From contig OY979726.1 of NCBI GenBank assembly GCA_963855995.1, forward strand, positions 1,762,501-1,826,500: a DNA stretch of 64,000 nt. The letters are read 5' to 3'. Below are positions 12,601-23,556 of the stretch, piece by piece. This DNA comes from Muricea muricata (taxonomy: Eukaryota > Cnidaria > Anthozoa > Malacalcyonacea > Plexauridae). A program made the position numbers and the translations under genes. The notes beneath the pieces were generated by a model, which was given only the letters and a program-made list of their open reading frames with translations, searched no databases and was not told where the DNA came from. The stretch's first letter is position 1, and each line of letters begins with the position of its first letter.

Positions 12601-15600
12601 TAACAAAGTATAACTTTTTCCCAGAGGTTTACGAAGACAAAGCAGAAAGAATTTTCTTTTCAATTTGCTTTTGTCTTATCACAGCTTAGGCTCGTTTTAG
12701 ACATCGCCTTCCTGTCCCACAAAACGTAGATGAGACAACAAAGCCTATACTGTACAGGGTGAGTAAAAAAAACTGATGCTCTTTCATATTCAAATTAGCT
12801 GCGAATTTCATATATTACGGTGCATTCCCATGGGTATACAGAGAACAGATCGTGATTTAGTACACAGTACGTAAACCAATTCTGACAATTCTTGCACGGC
12901 TAAAATTATGCATTTTAACTTCTACTAGGAATTAGATTTTGTTTTAGATCAACGTCTGTCAAATTGCAAGAATGCAATGCTGCTAGTTTGAATTTCAATA
13001 TTATCAGTTTTTTTACTCATCCTGTACAGTGTACTTAGTCACGATCTGTTCTCTGTAACCTATGGGAATACTTAAAGTTCCGTAATGAAATTCGCGGCTA
13101 ATTTGAATTTGGAAGGGCATCAGTTTTTTTTACTCACCCTGTATTACTCATTGTTTGAATTGCATTCGGTGAGACGAGAAAGCGACGTCTAAAATGGGTC
13201 TTATTATGCTCATACTTCACTGCATTTCTCTCTTTTTGTCTTTTGTTTGCTCGTGGTTATGTCGCGAGGTCATTGTCTGGATTATTCACCAGTATACAAT
13301 CCTTTGTAAAGGATCCTTTGCGAGTTTTTTCCTCTGATACGAGTTTTTCACTTCTCTAATTCTAATAGATTTTCATCAACACAACTATAGGCAATAAACA
13401 TGACGTTTCCAGGAGACATGAACATCGCTCTTAGAGTTGCAGAATACATCACCAATACATCACTTTCTTAATCACCCAGCCAGCCGGCCTGCCAGTTAAA
13501 AATTTAATAAACTGTTAAAACCTTTTCGTCTTTTTCAGAACGTCAGCAAAAGTAAACCCTTTTACACTCAAGTTTGTCGATCCTCAAAATGAAGAAAAGG
13601 TAGAATAAAATCTCTTCTTAGCTTATGCAGTAAACTTTGAAAAAGCAATGATTTTTAGCAAGATATGTTATGAACTTTTGACTTGGTTGAACTCAAACAA
13701 AACTTTATGAACTTTGCAAAACTTTGTAAACTTTGAACCTTAAACCTACCAGTAGACAGAGCATGGAGATTTGTTTAAAAAAGTTGATTCGTCGACAACG
13801 TGATGTCAACGTTATTTTGACGTTGTTTTACAAACTTTGGTTCAGCATTAGCAAACAGACATCGATATAACATTGGTTGATTGTATGACGTTGATGTCTT
13901 GAAGTAGAGTTTTTTCAACGATTAACCAACATAATTTTTCGGGAAATCTCAAGACTAAATTTTTGGTTTATTTTCCAGTACGCGCAAACAACTAAAGGTG
14001 GCATCACCGTGTCATTTGCTGCTCTTTGTCTCGTGTTGGTATTTTCCTTCGTCGTAAAGATAACTGTCTTGCCAAGGTAAAATTTCAATTAAACTTAACA
14101 ACGAAGGTTCTGTTGAGGGTTTATTAAGTTCCAGAAGAAGGCTCAATGTAATAATTTAATAAACCCACGCGTGTTTTACATGTTTAGGTCTGTTCCTCAA
14201 AACGTTTCATTTCCTGTTGTCTTCTTCATCATTTTATCTTTCATCTGTGTCACAGTGGCATTCAGAATCGATAAAAAGGTATGCCCTGGGTTATGGAACA
14301 ACTTGAGAGAGATATCTCAAACGTGCCGGTCTAATGTGGGTAGTATTCTACAATATGTTGTCGTGGTTTGTGTCTCCCAAAAAGTTATTTTCTCGCAAAG
14401 CTAGTATCCGTCAGATTCCTTCAATTAATCAGTACTTGCATTGTATTCTGTACAGTATCTGCCTCCCGTCGTGGTTGATCTGTCCCGACATCTGGACAAG
14501 AACAAGCGTGCAAGAACATTTCTTGGTTTTATTGCTGTCCTTCTTCTGATTTTCTCCACCGTGTTGGACATGGTAAGTCAAGTGGTTGATAACACTTCTA
14601 ATACTCACTTGTGTTAGATATATAAGGTATTCTCAGGAGTCAATTCATCGCAAGTGGTCTCCGTGCCCGAACACAAGTCATAATTAGCTTTCAATACGTC
14701 TAAAAAGCCACTTCGTAATTTATCCGTGTCGTCCTTCGTCTTTTTATGTAGACGGTATGTGATGGAGACGCTAACAACGTTGTTAATATCACAGATTTTG
14801 ACCCACAACACGACGCCTGCTTCTATCCCATGGTAAGAGCAAAATACATGCAGACCAACAGGTGGAGCTATTACCATTAACATCACCATCATCATACCGT
14901 AAAACATGCATAAATAACCACAAGCCTGAAATCTGGACAGCTAAGCAGCCAAAATAAAAGGAAACACTTCAGGCTGGCAAATGAAACTCGTTCTTAAAAA
15001 AAGTTATTTCATTCTTCTGTTACCAGGAAGAAAACAAAATAAACTAACCATGCCAGCACGAATTATGTCACTCATGCACATAATGCATGAATTTATCTTA
15101 TCAAAACATGGAAATAAGAGCAATTTAGAACCCACGTTAGTCTGATTTCTTTCCAAGTATCACTTATATAAAAACCGCTTCAGCCGGAAGTCAACATTAA
15201 CTTCTTTTAATGCGTCCAGTATATTAAAAGTGCTTTTCTCACTATTTTTAGTATTTTAATTACATCGCAATTCTCGTTTTGCTTGCCATATGTCTGATGG
15301 TTCAGCTTAGTTTCTTTCTCAAATTTGGACTAATGTTGTTGACGATCGTCCTATACTGGCTAATGACTACCATTGCTGTACCGGAAATCTACGATAACTT
15401 CGACAAAAATATCTTTCACGGGTAAAGGAAATTATGAAGTAAACTTTAAACCCACCTTGTAACCCAAATAAAAGAAGTGGAAAGAAATCTTAAGCATATT
15501 TCTTTTTTTAGTTCAAAAGATTACGTAGAAAGCAAGTATACAGGGCCAATTATTTTAACGTTTTGCATGGTGTTCTTAACACTACATTCTCTCCAGGTTC

Positions 15601-18475
15601 GTGAAAGCCGGGACAATTCGTTTATTTCAACCATATCGATATATACAATTCCATCATTAAACCACGTCCTTTCATCGCTATTTAGACGGCAAAAACAGCC
15701 AAAACATTATTCGTCTGGAAGTTAGAGGTAATGGCTGGCACAACTTACTTACTTTGAAGTACTTAAAGGCGTATGAATTTGGTGCATCAAGTGATTTTCA
15801 AGTAGAAATGAAATTGTCGGTATTTTTATTTTATTTCAGGCCGAGGAAAGTAGACAGAAGATAAACAATATAAAAGAAAGAAATCAGCAATTGATAAATA
15901 ATATTTTACCAAGCTATGTCGCAACCCATTTCATGCAGGATCAAGAAAAGGATGAAACGGTAAGAGCTAGCATGCAAGCATTTAAAAAGCTCATAAAATT
16001 CATAATGCATAGCTCTATCAGTTCTAAACTGTTCTTCCTAAAGGTCCAGTAAGGATCATCTCTTATTGATCCAGTGTTACTGCACGAGGAAACCTAAACT
16101 AAACTAACTTTATTTATACTGGATAGCTCTATCAGTTCTAAACTGTTCTTCCTGGAGGTCCAGTAAGGATCATCTCTTGTTGATCCAGCGTTACTGCACG
16201 AGGAAACCTAAACTAAACTTACTTTATTTATACTGGATAACTCTATCACTTCTGAATTGTTTTTTCTAGAGATCCAGTAAGGACCATCTCTTATTGATCC
16301 AGTGTTACTGCACGAGGAAACCGAAACTAAACTAACTTTATTTATACTGGATAGCTCTATCAGTTCTAAACTGTCCGTCCTACAAAGCAAGGGAGATATT
16401 CTACGGTTATTAATCATTTTAACTGTTTTTCAACGCTAGGAATTATACAGCCATTCTTACAGAAATGTGAGTGTGATGTTTGCGTCCATTCCAAATTTTG
16501 ACGACTTTTATTCCGAGGATAGCATCAATAACAGCGGCGTGGAATGTATGAGATTTTTAAATGAAGTCATTTCTGATTTCGATGAGGTATGTGATACTGG
16601 AGTCAGCTGTACGAAAGATAAATAGCGCTATCCGCTTTATAGTGATATTTTTAAACTGGCAAAACACGCATTAAAGTTCAGCATTTTCAGTTAAAGTCAC
16701 TTTTTATCTCTTGTGAATTTGATACACTCAGTTTCATTGCTTTTTATATCTTTGTGTGGCAGATGAAGATTGTGACTATCCGGTTGATATAGGGCCATCC
16801 AGTTTCCGTACAACTGACCTCACATATTTTGTGATACTGTTACTTTATGATAGATTCTTATCACTACCACCATCACCAACACCATCAGCAATCCCATAGT
16901 TAAGCTCCGTAGAGATGAGCAAGTTTTCCTTGATAAGTTCTATTTGAACAAATAAAACCTTCAAGGACAACTTGTCAAGGAAAACTTGCTCGTCTGTATG
17001 AGGATTTGCATGGCACGATAGCTTAATTGCTGATTCTTTTACACGCCCACCATGGAAACCAGCTTCTGCTGATGGTGTCAGTGTGGTTAAATACATTATC
17101 TATCTATCTTTCTCAAGTTGCTTGATGATGCAAGATTTGGAGACGTTGAAAAAATCAAGACAATAAGTAGCACATACATGGCCGCGTCGGGCCTTGCATC
17201 TGGGCTGAATAGCGATGAAAATGAAGAAGACGAAGACTGCCAGAAAAACACGTGCAAACCATTGCTCGATTTGGTTGACTTTGCTTTGGCCTTGAAAGGG
17301 CGTCTTGATAACATTAATCAAGAATCGTTTAACGATTTTGTCCTTCGAGTGGGTAAGTCAATTCAAGTCAAACTGGCGTTCGACGGCCGAATTTTATCGT
17401 TTCTTGTTGCAGCAAGTCTCCTGCAGGCTTGTTACCTTGCGGTCATCAAGCCGATATCAAGATGTGTTCACATCGCTTGCTCCAGCTTGATGATAACAAG
17501 TCTGCTGCAAGTTGTCAACAGGCTTCATACAAGTTGATTTTCAAAACTTTTTATACCATAAACATGATGGTGATGATGATGAAGTTGCATCAAGTGCCAT
17601 CAAGTCTGATTTTCATAGACTTTGTGCAATTTGATGAAGCCAACTAGCCGGAATTTAATTTTTTATTCTTTTTAACAAAGGTCTTCATTGCGGTCCGGTT
17701 GTGGGAGGTGTTATTGGTGCGAAGAAACCTCATTACGACATCTGGGGAAACACAGTGAACGTTGCCAGTCGCATGGACAGCACTGGAAAAGGAGGCTATA
17801 TTCAAGTGAGTGCAATACAAGCTAATATTCCCGAACGAAAATTACTCATGGTCCTTAATGACCTCTGGGAAAAACAGTTTAGGGCTGATAGAGTTATCCA
17901 GTATAAAAAAGTTAGTTTGGTTTAGGTTTTCTCCTGTAGTAACACTAGATCAACATAGATGATCCCTACTGGACCTCTAGAAAGAACAGTTTAGAACTGA
18001 TAGAGCTATCCAATATGAACGAAGTTAGTTTCAGTACGTTCGGAAAGAAAAAAAATCCAATAGGAAGGACAGTATTGCTGTTGATCCAGTATTACTACAG
18101 GAGGAAACCTAACTGGATAGCTCTATCAGTTCTAAACTGCTCTTCCTAGAGGTCCAGTAAGGATCATCTTTTATTACCTAGAATTCCACATTTCGATAAA
18201 GGATTTCGTTGCAAACGTCGAATTGGTTTAATGTTTTTAAAAGATGGTGAGTGATCCTGTGTATATTTTCTAACATTTTAAAAATTTTCTTTTTGTAGAT
18301 TGTGGAGAAGACATATGAAATGTTAAAAGACAAAGGTTATACATTCATCTACCGTGGTCTGGTGAACGTCAAGGGCAAAGGGACGCTGACGACATATTAT
18401 CTAACAGGAAAACTCGATCAAAACTCGAATACTCTAGCCCAGTCCCATATGAATACAATAAACACGCCGTTATGA
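5979..18475 (+). CDS. Transmembrane adenylyl cyclase (class III), 5'-partial, 22 exons
   Basis: The enzyme makes cAMP from ATP at the plasma membrane. Exons: 5979-6128, 7363-7493, 7913-8024, 8282-8424, 9018-9179, 9506-9653, 10368-10553, 10734-10777, 11090-11143, 13539-13599, 13979-14076, 14188-14278, 14456-14572, 14752-14832, 15252-15421, 15512-15596, 15686-15727, 15840-15959, 16440-16586, 17118-17352, 17681-17805, 18299-18475. All have GT-AG borders, and the 2679 nt stay in one frame to the TGA at 18473 (892 residues). Order: helix 6, C1a, C1b, helices 7-12, C2. C1 keeps both metal aspartates (D99 in [11 protein letters not shown]143 in ILGDCYYC). C2 keeps the ATP-site set D812, N819, R823 and K859. 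It therefore looks catalytically intact. Helices 1-5 are not found. I did not assign an ADCY subtype. Confidence 0.93.
6399..6878. mobile_element. Probable short DNA transposon with GGGACCGCGGAGG-like ends
   Basis: The left end reads CAGGGACCGCAGAG. The right end, read as reverse complement, gives CAGGAACCGCGGAGG, with G/C-rich subterminal runs on both sides. No transposase frame is visible and target duplications were not resolved. A truncated relative ends near 11058 (reverse complement CAGGGACTGCGGAGAGGG). It lies in cyclase intron 1. Confidence 0.5.
7540..7835 (+). repeat. ACGTTGA-rich repeat element
   Basis: Words such as ACGTTGACATCACGTTGTCG, CGACGTCATA and AACGTCAAAATAACG recur. A reverse-complement copy of its 3' half lies at 13785-13935 in the same gene, so this is a dispersed element rather than a local accident. 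Confidence 0.65.
8060..8245 (+). repeat. 114-bp dispersed repeat in cyclase intron 3
   Basis: One and a half units with the diagnostic words GGATCAATAAGAGATG and AGAACTGATAGAGCTATCCA. Confidence 0.8.
8590..8930. repeat. ACTTGTTGACA-type palindromic repeat
   Basis: Many copies of TTGCAAGTTG, CAACTTGTTGAC and CAAGTCTGTTGCAAG lie in both orientations within cyclase intron 4. Open frames here on both strands are repeat-derived and were not called as genes. Confidence 0.65.
9740..10130. repeat. ACTTGTTGACA-type palindromic repeat
   Basis: Same family, in cyclase intron 6, bounded roughly by 'acgtgcgctagcg' and 'gcgcttgcacgcatg'. These outer ends may be its terminal inverted repeats. Confidence 0.6.
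10368..13599 (+). CDS. Cyclase exons 7-10: C1b linker
   Basis: Four small exons encode a polar linker: [26 protein letters not shown], an acidic stretch, [16 protein letters not shown], then [17 protein letters not shown]. The NPFTL.F.D motif is the conserved segment before the second membrane domain of animal cyclases and anchors the chain. The 44-nt and 54-nt exons are supported by phase continuity (2 to 2) and splice sites rather than by strong conservation. The 2.4-kb intron 11144-13538 carries two inverted-repeat elements. Confidence 0.8.
11421..11663. mobile_element. MITE with TACACAGCAAAAA ends
   Basis: The left end TACACAGCAAAAAACGCACA mirrors the right end (reverse complement TACACAGCAAAAATTGCACA). 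The inverted repeats extend inward through CCTGTTCTGGCCTGATG and AACAGCATTGAACAATG. The outermost TA could be a TA target duplication. No open frame of note; it lies in the cyclase C1b intron. A second, edge-damaged copy is at 19138-19412. Confidence 0.8.
12753..13143. mobile_element. Inverted-repeat element with TACAGGGTGAGTAAAAAAA ends
   Basis: The left terminus TACAGGGTGAGTAAAAAAA is repeated as its reverse complement at 13125-13143. Pairing continues inward through CTGATGC, TTCAAATTAGC and AGAGAACAGATCGTGA. A third internal end-like sequence near 13010-13030 (reverse complement TGTACAGGATGAGTAAAAAA) suggests a composite or nested insertion. The termini resemble mariner-type MITEs, which is an inference from end shape only. 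Confidence 0.75.
13785..13935 (-). repeat. ACGTTGA-rich repeat, reverse copy
   Basis: This is the reverse complement of part of 7540-7835: CGACAACGTGATGTCAACG, ATTTTGACGTTGTTTTAC, AGCATTAGCAAACAGAC. It lies in the intron before helix 7. Confidence 0.65.
13979..15727 (+). CDS. Cyclase exons 11-17: transmembrane helices 7-12
   Basis: Six hydrophobic segments are spread over seven exons: [93 protein letters not shown] and [16 protein letters not shown]. The exon at 14752-14832 encodes a loop with a predicted N-glycosylation sequon (NIT) and two cysteines, as expected for the extracellular loop between helices 9 and 10. Exon 17 is a 42-nt microexon (14 residues, ending TLFVWKLE). It restores the linker that other cyclases have as TARLDFLWKAQ before the C2 domain. 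Confidence 0.88.
15840..18475 (+). CDS. Cyclase exons 18-22: C2 catalytic domain and C-terminus
   Basis: The segment starts with the conserved helix [19 protein letters not shown] and [11 protein letters not shown]. Then come [71 protein letters not shown] and [20 protein letters not shown]. It closes with [17 protein letters not shown] and a tail of about 30 residues. D812, N819 and R823 keep the spacing of the canonical adenine and ribose contacts (+7, +4), and K859 lies 36 residues after the arginine, as in mammalian C2. An acidic insert ([14 protein letters not shown]) follows ASGL in exon 20. Confidence 0.95.
16005..16395 (-). repeat. 114-bp repeat array, three and a half units
   Basis: Units on the minus strand show the reverse complements of AGAGCTATCCAGTATAAATA and GATCAATAAGAGATGATCC at about 114-bp spacing. 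It fills most of the intron between cyclase exons 18 and 19. Confidence 0.9.
17395..17645. repeat. ACTTGTTGACA-type repeat in a cyclase C2 intron
   Basis: Contains CTCCTGCAGGCTTGTTACCTTG, CATCGCTTGCTCCAGCTTGATG-like words and ACAAGTCTGCTGCAAGTTGT. A near-identical block recurs at 20755-20900, so copies are recent enough to align by eye. Confidence 0.65.
17870..18175. repeat. 114-bp repeat copies in opposite orientations
   Basis: A plus-strand stretch (about 17870-18015) is followed by a minus-strand stretch (about 18065-18175), so two insertions or an inversion sit head to head in the last cyclase intron. Confidence 0.8.
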
Positions 18476-19137
18476 GCTCGGGAACATCAAGTTATTATAT
18501 CGTAGAGATTTTCCATACCGTGTACAACTGCTGGTTCAGCCCCCACCCACGGTATAGCATAGAACTTTGAGATCCATATGGGCAAATCGTCACCTGCCCT
18601 GAAAACGCACATCACCCCACCCCACCCCCTCTGGACTGACGTGCGAAGCACGTGGAGCGAATGGGAAAATAAGCAGAAATTTCACTCTATAACAAACTGT
18701 CAGTCATGGTTGGACTCTCATGAACAGGATCCTGAAAGGGGGGGGGGATAACATACTCATTTCCCAGCCCAAACTTCAACTAAATCCAATTGTCGTAGTG
18801 GGTGTCTTGCTCAATCAAATCTTAATTCATTCCGATTTTCTACTCTTTTTTCGGAATGAATTATGAATTCCAGTGCATGGAATCCATTTTCGCATCAAAT
18901 AGGCACTTCCTTGATCCCATTTTACTCACATCAGGATCCTCCATGAACAGTGCGACAAGAGAGTGAGATTTCTGCCTAATTCGACATTGTGTGCTACAGC
19001 AGCTCAGAACAAATTTAACAGTCGGCAAATTTTGCCTTTAGTAGCATATCAATAATATTTAGAATCAGTGGTGTAGGCAGCACAACAGTTTGGTATAATT
19101 TTTTCATTTCTTTAGAAACTATTGTTTTTAAAGTCAA

Positions 19138-19412
19138 CACAGCAAAAAATCAACCTGTTCTGGCCTTGATGATAACGGGCTTGAACAATGTTTTGCTGGC
19201 TTGAACAATGTTTTGCTGGCTTGAACATGTTTTGCTGGCTTGAACAATGTTTTGCTGTTCACATTGTTCAAGTTTGTCAGCAATACTGTTCAACATTTTT
19301 ACACCTGATTGGAGGCTAGTTCAGGCTCAGCAACTTGTTCAGTATTGTTGACAACATTGAACAATTTGTGCAGCAAAACATTGTTCAATGCTGTTTTCAT
19401 CAGGCCAGAACA
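19138..19412. mobile_element. CACAGCAAAAA MITE, second copy with internal tandem expansion
   Basis: The left end CACAGCAAAAAATCAACCTG and the inner TIR word CCTGTTCTGGCC match the copy at 11421. The left inner repeat TTGAACAATGTTTTGCTGGC has expanded to four tandem copies of about 20 bp (19180-19260). The right end after CAGGCCAGAACAGG is lost or diverged. Confidence 0.75.
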
Positions 19413-20224
19413 GGTTTGTTCGTCTTTGGCTTTGTAAGAACACGAAAATATTTGCATAGCGGACTAATTAAAATGACGTGTTACAATTGAATGCTAGGTT
19501 AATTTAGCTTATTTACCCAGCAAACAGAATAATATTGTTGCCATTTATAATTGTAGATAGCATATCGCGCCGCTTTTTAACTGTAGTGGACAGTGATTTC
19601 CCCGAATACGTAGAGTAAGAACTTTAGTTTTGGGCCTTTCAAAAAGTCGAGTCAAAGATGGCGGAACGTGGATGAGTTGAGCCAACCCAACCCTAACTCC
19701 TCTGTGCGAACAAAATTGCAGTGTCTTGTAGCTTGATCCTTCTACAGATCTCTTCCAACTGATGTGCAAAGTAATCAACCCATTCCAAATTATGTGATTT
19801 GAAATAGGGTTAATTTACCTGTAACCTGAGGGGGTCTGTTCCCGTCATTGGCTTCGCTTTTTGCACTCGATGCTCAATTCAAATACATACTAAGCACACT
19901 GGTAGAGACAGCAGACTAGTATTGATCTAGAATTGAACTAGAATTGAATAGACCATCAAGTGGTGGCCATCGCAAATCTACAATAACAATGGCAGTTGGT
20001 AACAGTTTCCGACTGTCGCTGTGAATGAACAAATATTTACACACACCATAGTTAATAAAGCAGATGGTTTGGAAACTCATTGTTCATGTTGGTCAAAGTT
20101 TATGGTTCTTCAAAATATGGTACTTCATCGTCACGTGTGTATTTTGTTTTTGCCAAATCCCAATAGGAATTCTTCAATTGCCCACTCTATTAACCATGCA
20201 TACACAGACAGTGTACGTAACATT

Positions 20225-21180
20225 ACTTGATGTAAGTTATCGTCAAGCTGCATCAATCCTGCTGGTTTTATCTAGTTGCATTAAGTCTGTGAAAATCACA
20301 CTCAATTCGCAGACTTGGCGACTTGCCGCAAGTTTTAAAACAACTTACGTCAAGCTTGTGGATAAAAAAAGTCTTGACAATCAACTTGCCTCAAGCCTGG
20401 TCAGTGTATCCACAAATAATTTGTATAGTCCTGCTCTCATAGTGCTACAATTAGGCAGAAAAAGAGAGACAATGAACTGATGGGAAAAAATGCAAACTAT
20501 GCTAGGACAGAGAGTTTTCCATAAATAGCGCGCATTCGAACGACTGGCGTGCCCTGGTTTACTTTACAGTTTTGCTAAAAAAGTTGCGAATCAGCGCAAG
20601 TTCGAACTTATTAGTTTTCTTTTGGTATTATTCGGAGACAAAACACGACACACGTTATTTCATCGAATACGTAATCATTCAAGGTTCTGTGTGCGACACT
20701 TAAAAACAACAATTTCAATCTGCGTCTTGTACACGACCAGAAATGCTAAACTTGCATCAACTCTGCTGCAGGCTTGTTACCTTGCAATCATCAAGTCGAT
20801 ATCAGGATGCGTTCACATCGCTTGCTCCGGCTTGATGATAACAAGTCTGCTGCAAGTTGTCAACTGGCTTGATGACAGTTCCACAAGCTTGATGAAGGTT
20901 GTTTCAAAAACTGACAGCAAGTCTGCAAATTTCAAGCGTGATTTTCACAGAACTGATGCAACTTGATGAAGAAGACAACAGGCTTGATGAAAGTGGATGG
21001 TCAAAACCTTTCATCCCAAAGCTGTTCTAATAACTTGAAGAAGTCAGTAAATATCGAGTTGCATCTAGTTTGATGTTCACAGACTTGGGGCAACTTGAAG
21101 AAGACACCAGGCTTGATGAAACCTGATGCCAAACTTGCATCAAACTGGTAAAATCCCTAACTTGCCTCTGGGATCAGGTC
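20225..21180. repeat. Cluster of ACTTGTTGACA/AACTTGATG-type repeats
   Basis: At least two elements of the palindromic family lie together, with words CAACTTGATGAAG, ACAAGTCTGCTGCAAG and CAGGCTTGATGAAA. Open frames here are repeat-derived. Confidence 0.6.
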
Positions 21181-21954
21181 TGGCGTTTCTGGTCGTGCAG
21201 CAAGGTTTCAAATATTTCTGCTTCAGATATCAAGCTCTAACTTACAATATAAATATACTCTATTATTAACATATAAATATTTCTAACATATACAATTTCC
21301 CTGACTCTACAAACAATAAAGAGTTAAAGTCCTCGCTATCGAGAGAGATGATTCAATTAAGAACAGCCTCTTTCGAGTACAGTAATATTTCCCCTTTATT
21401 AGTCCCCAAATCGAAAGCTTTTCCCAAAAAGAAGTTGCTGAAAACGACCAAACAATCAGCTTAAATAATTTAAGATTGAAGATGCTAAGAAATCCGAACT
21501 GAGCATCGGTTATTCAGTTAATATGTAATAGTTTAGGAGTATAGAAAGTCAAAATGTAAACAAATCGTTCAAGTTTACCCCATGGGATTTACAGTATCTT
21601 TTTATCGCCATCCGGACAATTTACATGAACAAAAAGGGAAAAGGGTTTTTGATTGTCCTTTGAAAACGTCTCTGCGAATAGATTTCAAAGCTTTGGGGCA
21701 GTTTAAATCAAGCGCTGGGCTAAAAAGCTTTCGACAAGCGGCCATTGAACAACATCTTGAACTAAGCTATACAAACTACAAACGACAAAATGTAATTACA
21801 GAATACTTTGAGCCCAAGATACCGAGAGAACGGTCTTTGCGAATGCAGTTGTCTCTTGACTAAAATCTCCACCAGGGGTACATCTATGGATATACATCAA
21901 ATCCCATACCCGACTCCACTTTAATCCCCACAAAACACCTGCGATCGCACGAGG

Positions 21955-23556
21955 TCACACGTAATCTCCTTCGTCTTCGATCATTTCAATTCTGGGCCTG
22001 CTAACACGTGGTTGTCCACGTGATGCCTGCGTGGTTCCGAGCTGGCTGAGAGATGAATGTTTGTGCATGTTAGCTTGTCGACTCCGATGTGGTGCGGGTA
22101 AGCTGTGGATAGATGAGGACGATGTTTGACGCGTGAAGCCCTGGTTGGGGGACACCATGGGACTTGTAGGGGGTGTGAATATCGGAGGCTCGCACATGGA
22201 AGCGGTTGAAAATAGTTTATACCAGCCAAATGCCATGCTGCTCAGGTCAAGATCAGATAAAAAAACTTGCACAACTCCCATGAAGACCTTACGATCCATG
22301 CGACCATAATCTCCCCACACGATCACCTTTGTAAGAGAAAATAAACACTTCTATAATTTCCCTTATTTGTGTTTGTTTTTCCCATTGTTTCCTATCAAGT
22401 ATCCTTCTTTACCCTGTTATCCTTTATCATCCCATTATCTTATAACATAACGCCTTGTAAATAGATGATAACTGACTCAAATATCCAACTTTCGTGTAAT
22501 TCTATATTAAGTCTAAATGACTTAAGTGAAAGACGAAACATAACTATTAAAATTTCTTTTGGACCTTATTGTATAAATAAACACTATCGGTAAAAATGAG
22601 AGATCAATCTCACAACTAACTGCAAGTTTGTTAACATGTTGTCATACGTTTTACATACTTATATCGAGTCTTGTTGCTCCAAGAGTTTGACAGGGAGTTT
22701 TGTAGTGCTTGTCAAGTTCTAAGAACGTTTGGAACAATCATAACTTAACTATACCTGTAAAGTTTTGTTCGAGACCTCGCAACGAAACTCCAGCTGTTGT
22801 TGATAAAGTGGCTCGAGAGTTCGTCTGGCAGTGCGCGTCTTTTTCTTCGCCAAGCATTTGCCGTTCTCCATCAGATAGACTTTCACATACGGCGCTTTAG
22901 GAAAATTAAATCACCTTAAGAAAATTAGAGCCCCAACCCCAAAGAAAATTGAAGCACCAAGAACTTAAAGGACAATCAAACATAAAGCTATCCAGTATAA
23001 ATAAAGTTAGTTTTGTTTAGGTTTCCTTTTGCAGTAACTCTGGATCAGTAACAGATGATCTTTACTGAACCTCTAGGAAGAACAGTTTAGAAATGATAGA
23101 GCTATCCAGTATAAATAAAGCTAGTTTAGTTTAGGTTTCCACCTGTAGTAACACTAGATCAATAAGAGATGATCCTTACTGGACCTCTAGGAAGAATAGT
23201 TTAGAACTGATAGAGCTATCCAGTATAAATAAAGCTAGTTTAGTTTAGGTTTCCACCTGTAGTAACACTAGATCAATAAGAGATGATCCTTACTGGACCT
23301 CTAGGAAGAACAGTTTAGAACTGATAGAGCTATCCAGTATAAATAAAGTTAGTTTGGTTTAGGTTTCCTTCTGCAGTAACACTGGGTCAATAAGATCTTT
23401 ACTGGACCTCTAAGAATTAAGAACAGTTCAGAACTTTACCCGGAAGTATCTTGGACCCAGGCTTTGGCAGTAAACCTCGAGCTCGGATGACTTCCACTTC
23501 AAAGACTCCTTTTCGATCATAAAAACTCAATTGAATATCACCCATACAAGGCGACG
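21955..23556 (-). CDS. RIM exons 15-17: C2B domain and C-terminal tail
   Basis: Residues 889-1097. Landmarks: GDIQLSFYDRKGVFEVEVIR, ARGLLPKPGSK, PYVKVYLMENGKCLAKKKTR, LEPLYQQQLEF, VIVWGDYGRMDRKVFMGV, LDLSSMAFGWYKLF. In vertebrate RIM, C2B binds liprin-alpha and PI(4,5)P2. The tail of about 80 residues is Ser/Pro/Gln-rich and ends DEGDYV; the final residues could be a C-terminal ligand motif, which is speculation. The stop lies at 21955-21957. Confidence 0.95.

Larger units (their letters stand above)
18476..21954. other. Convergent intergenic region between cyclase and RIM
   Basis: Both genes end here, so the region holds their 3' UTRs. I see no further gene. It contains a CACAGCAAAAA MITE (19138-19412), ACTTGTTGACA-type repeats (20225-21180) and G-run-bearing repeat debris near 18600-18760. 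A TTTATT near 21396 could be the RIM poly(A) signal (AATAAA on the minus strand), but nothing confirms it. Confidence 0.6.
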
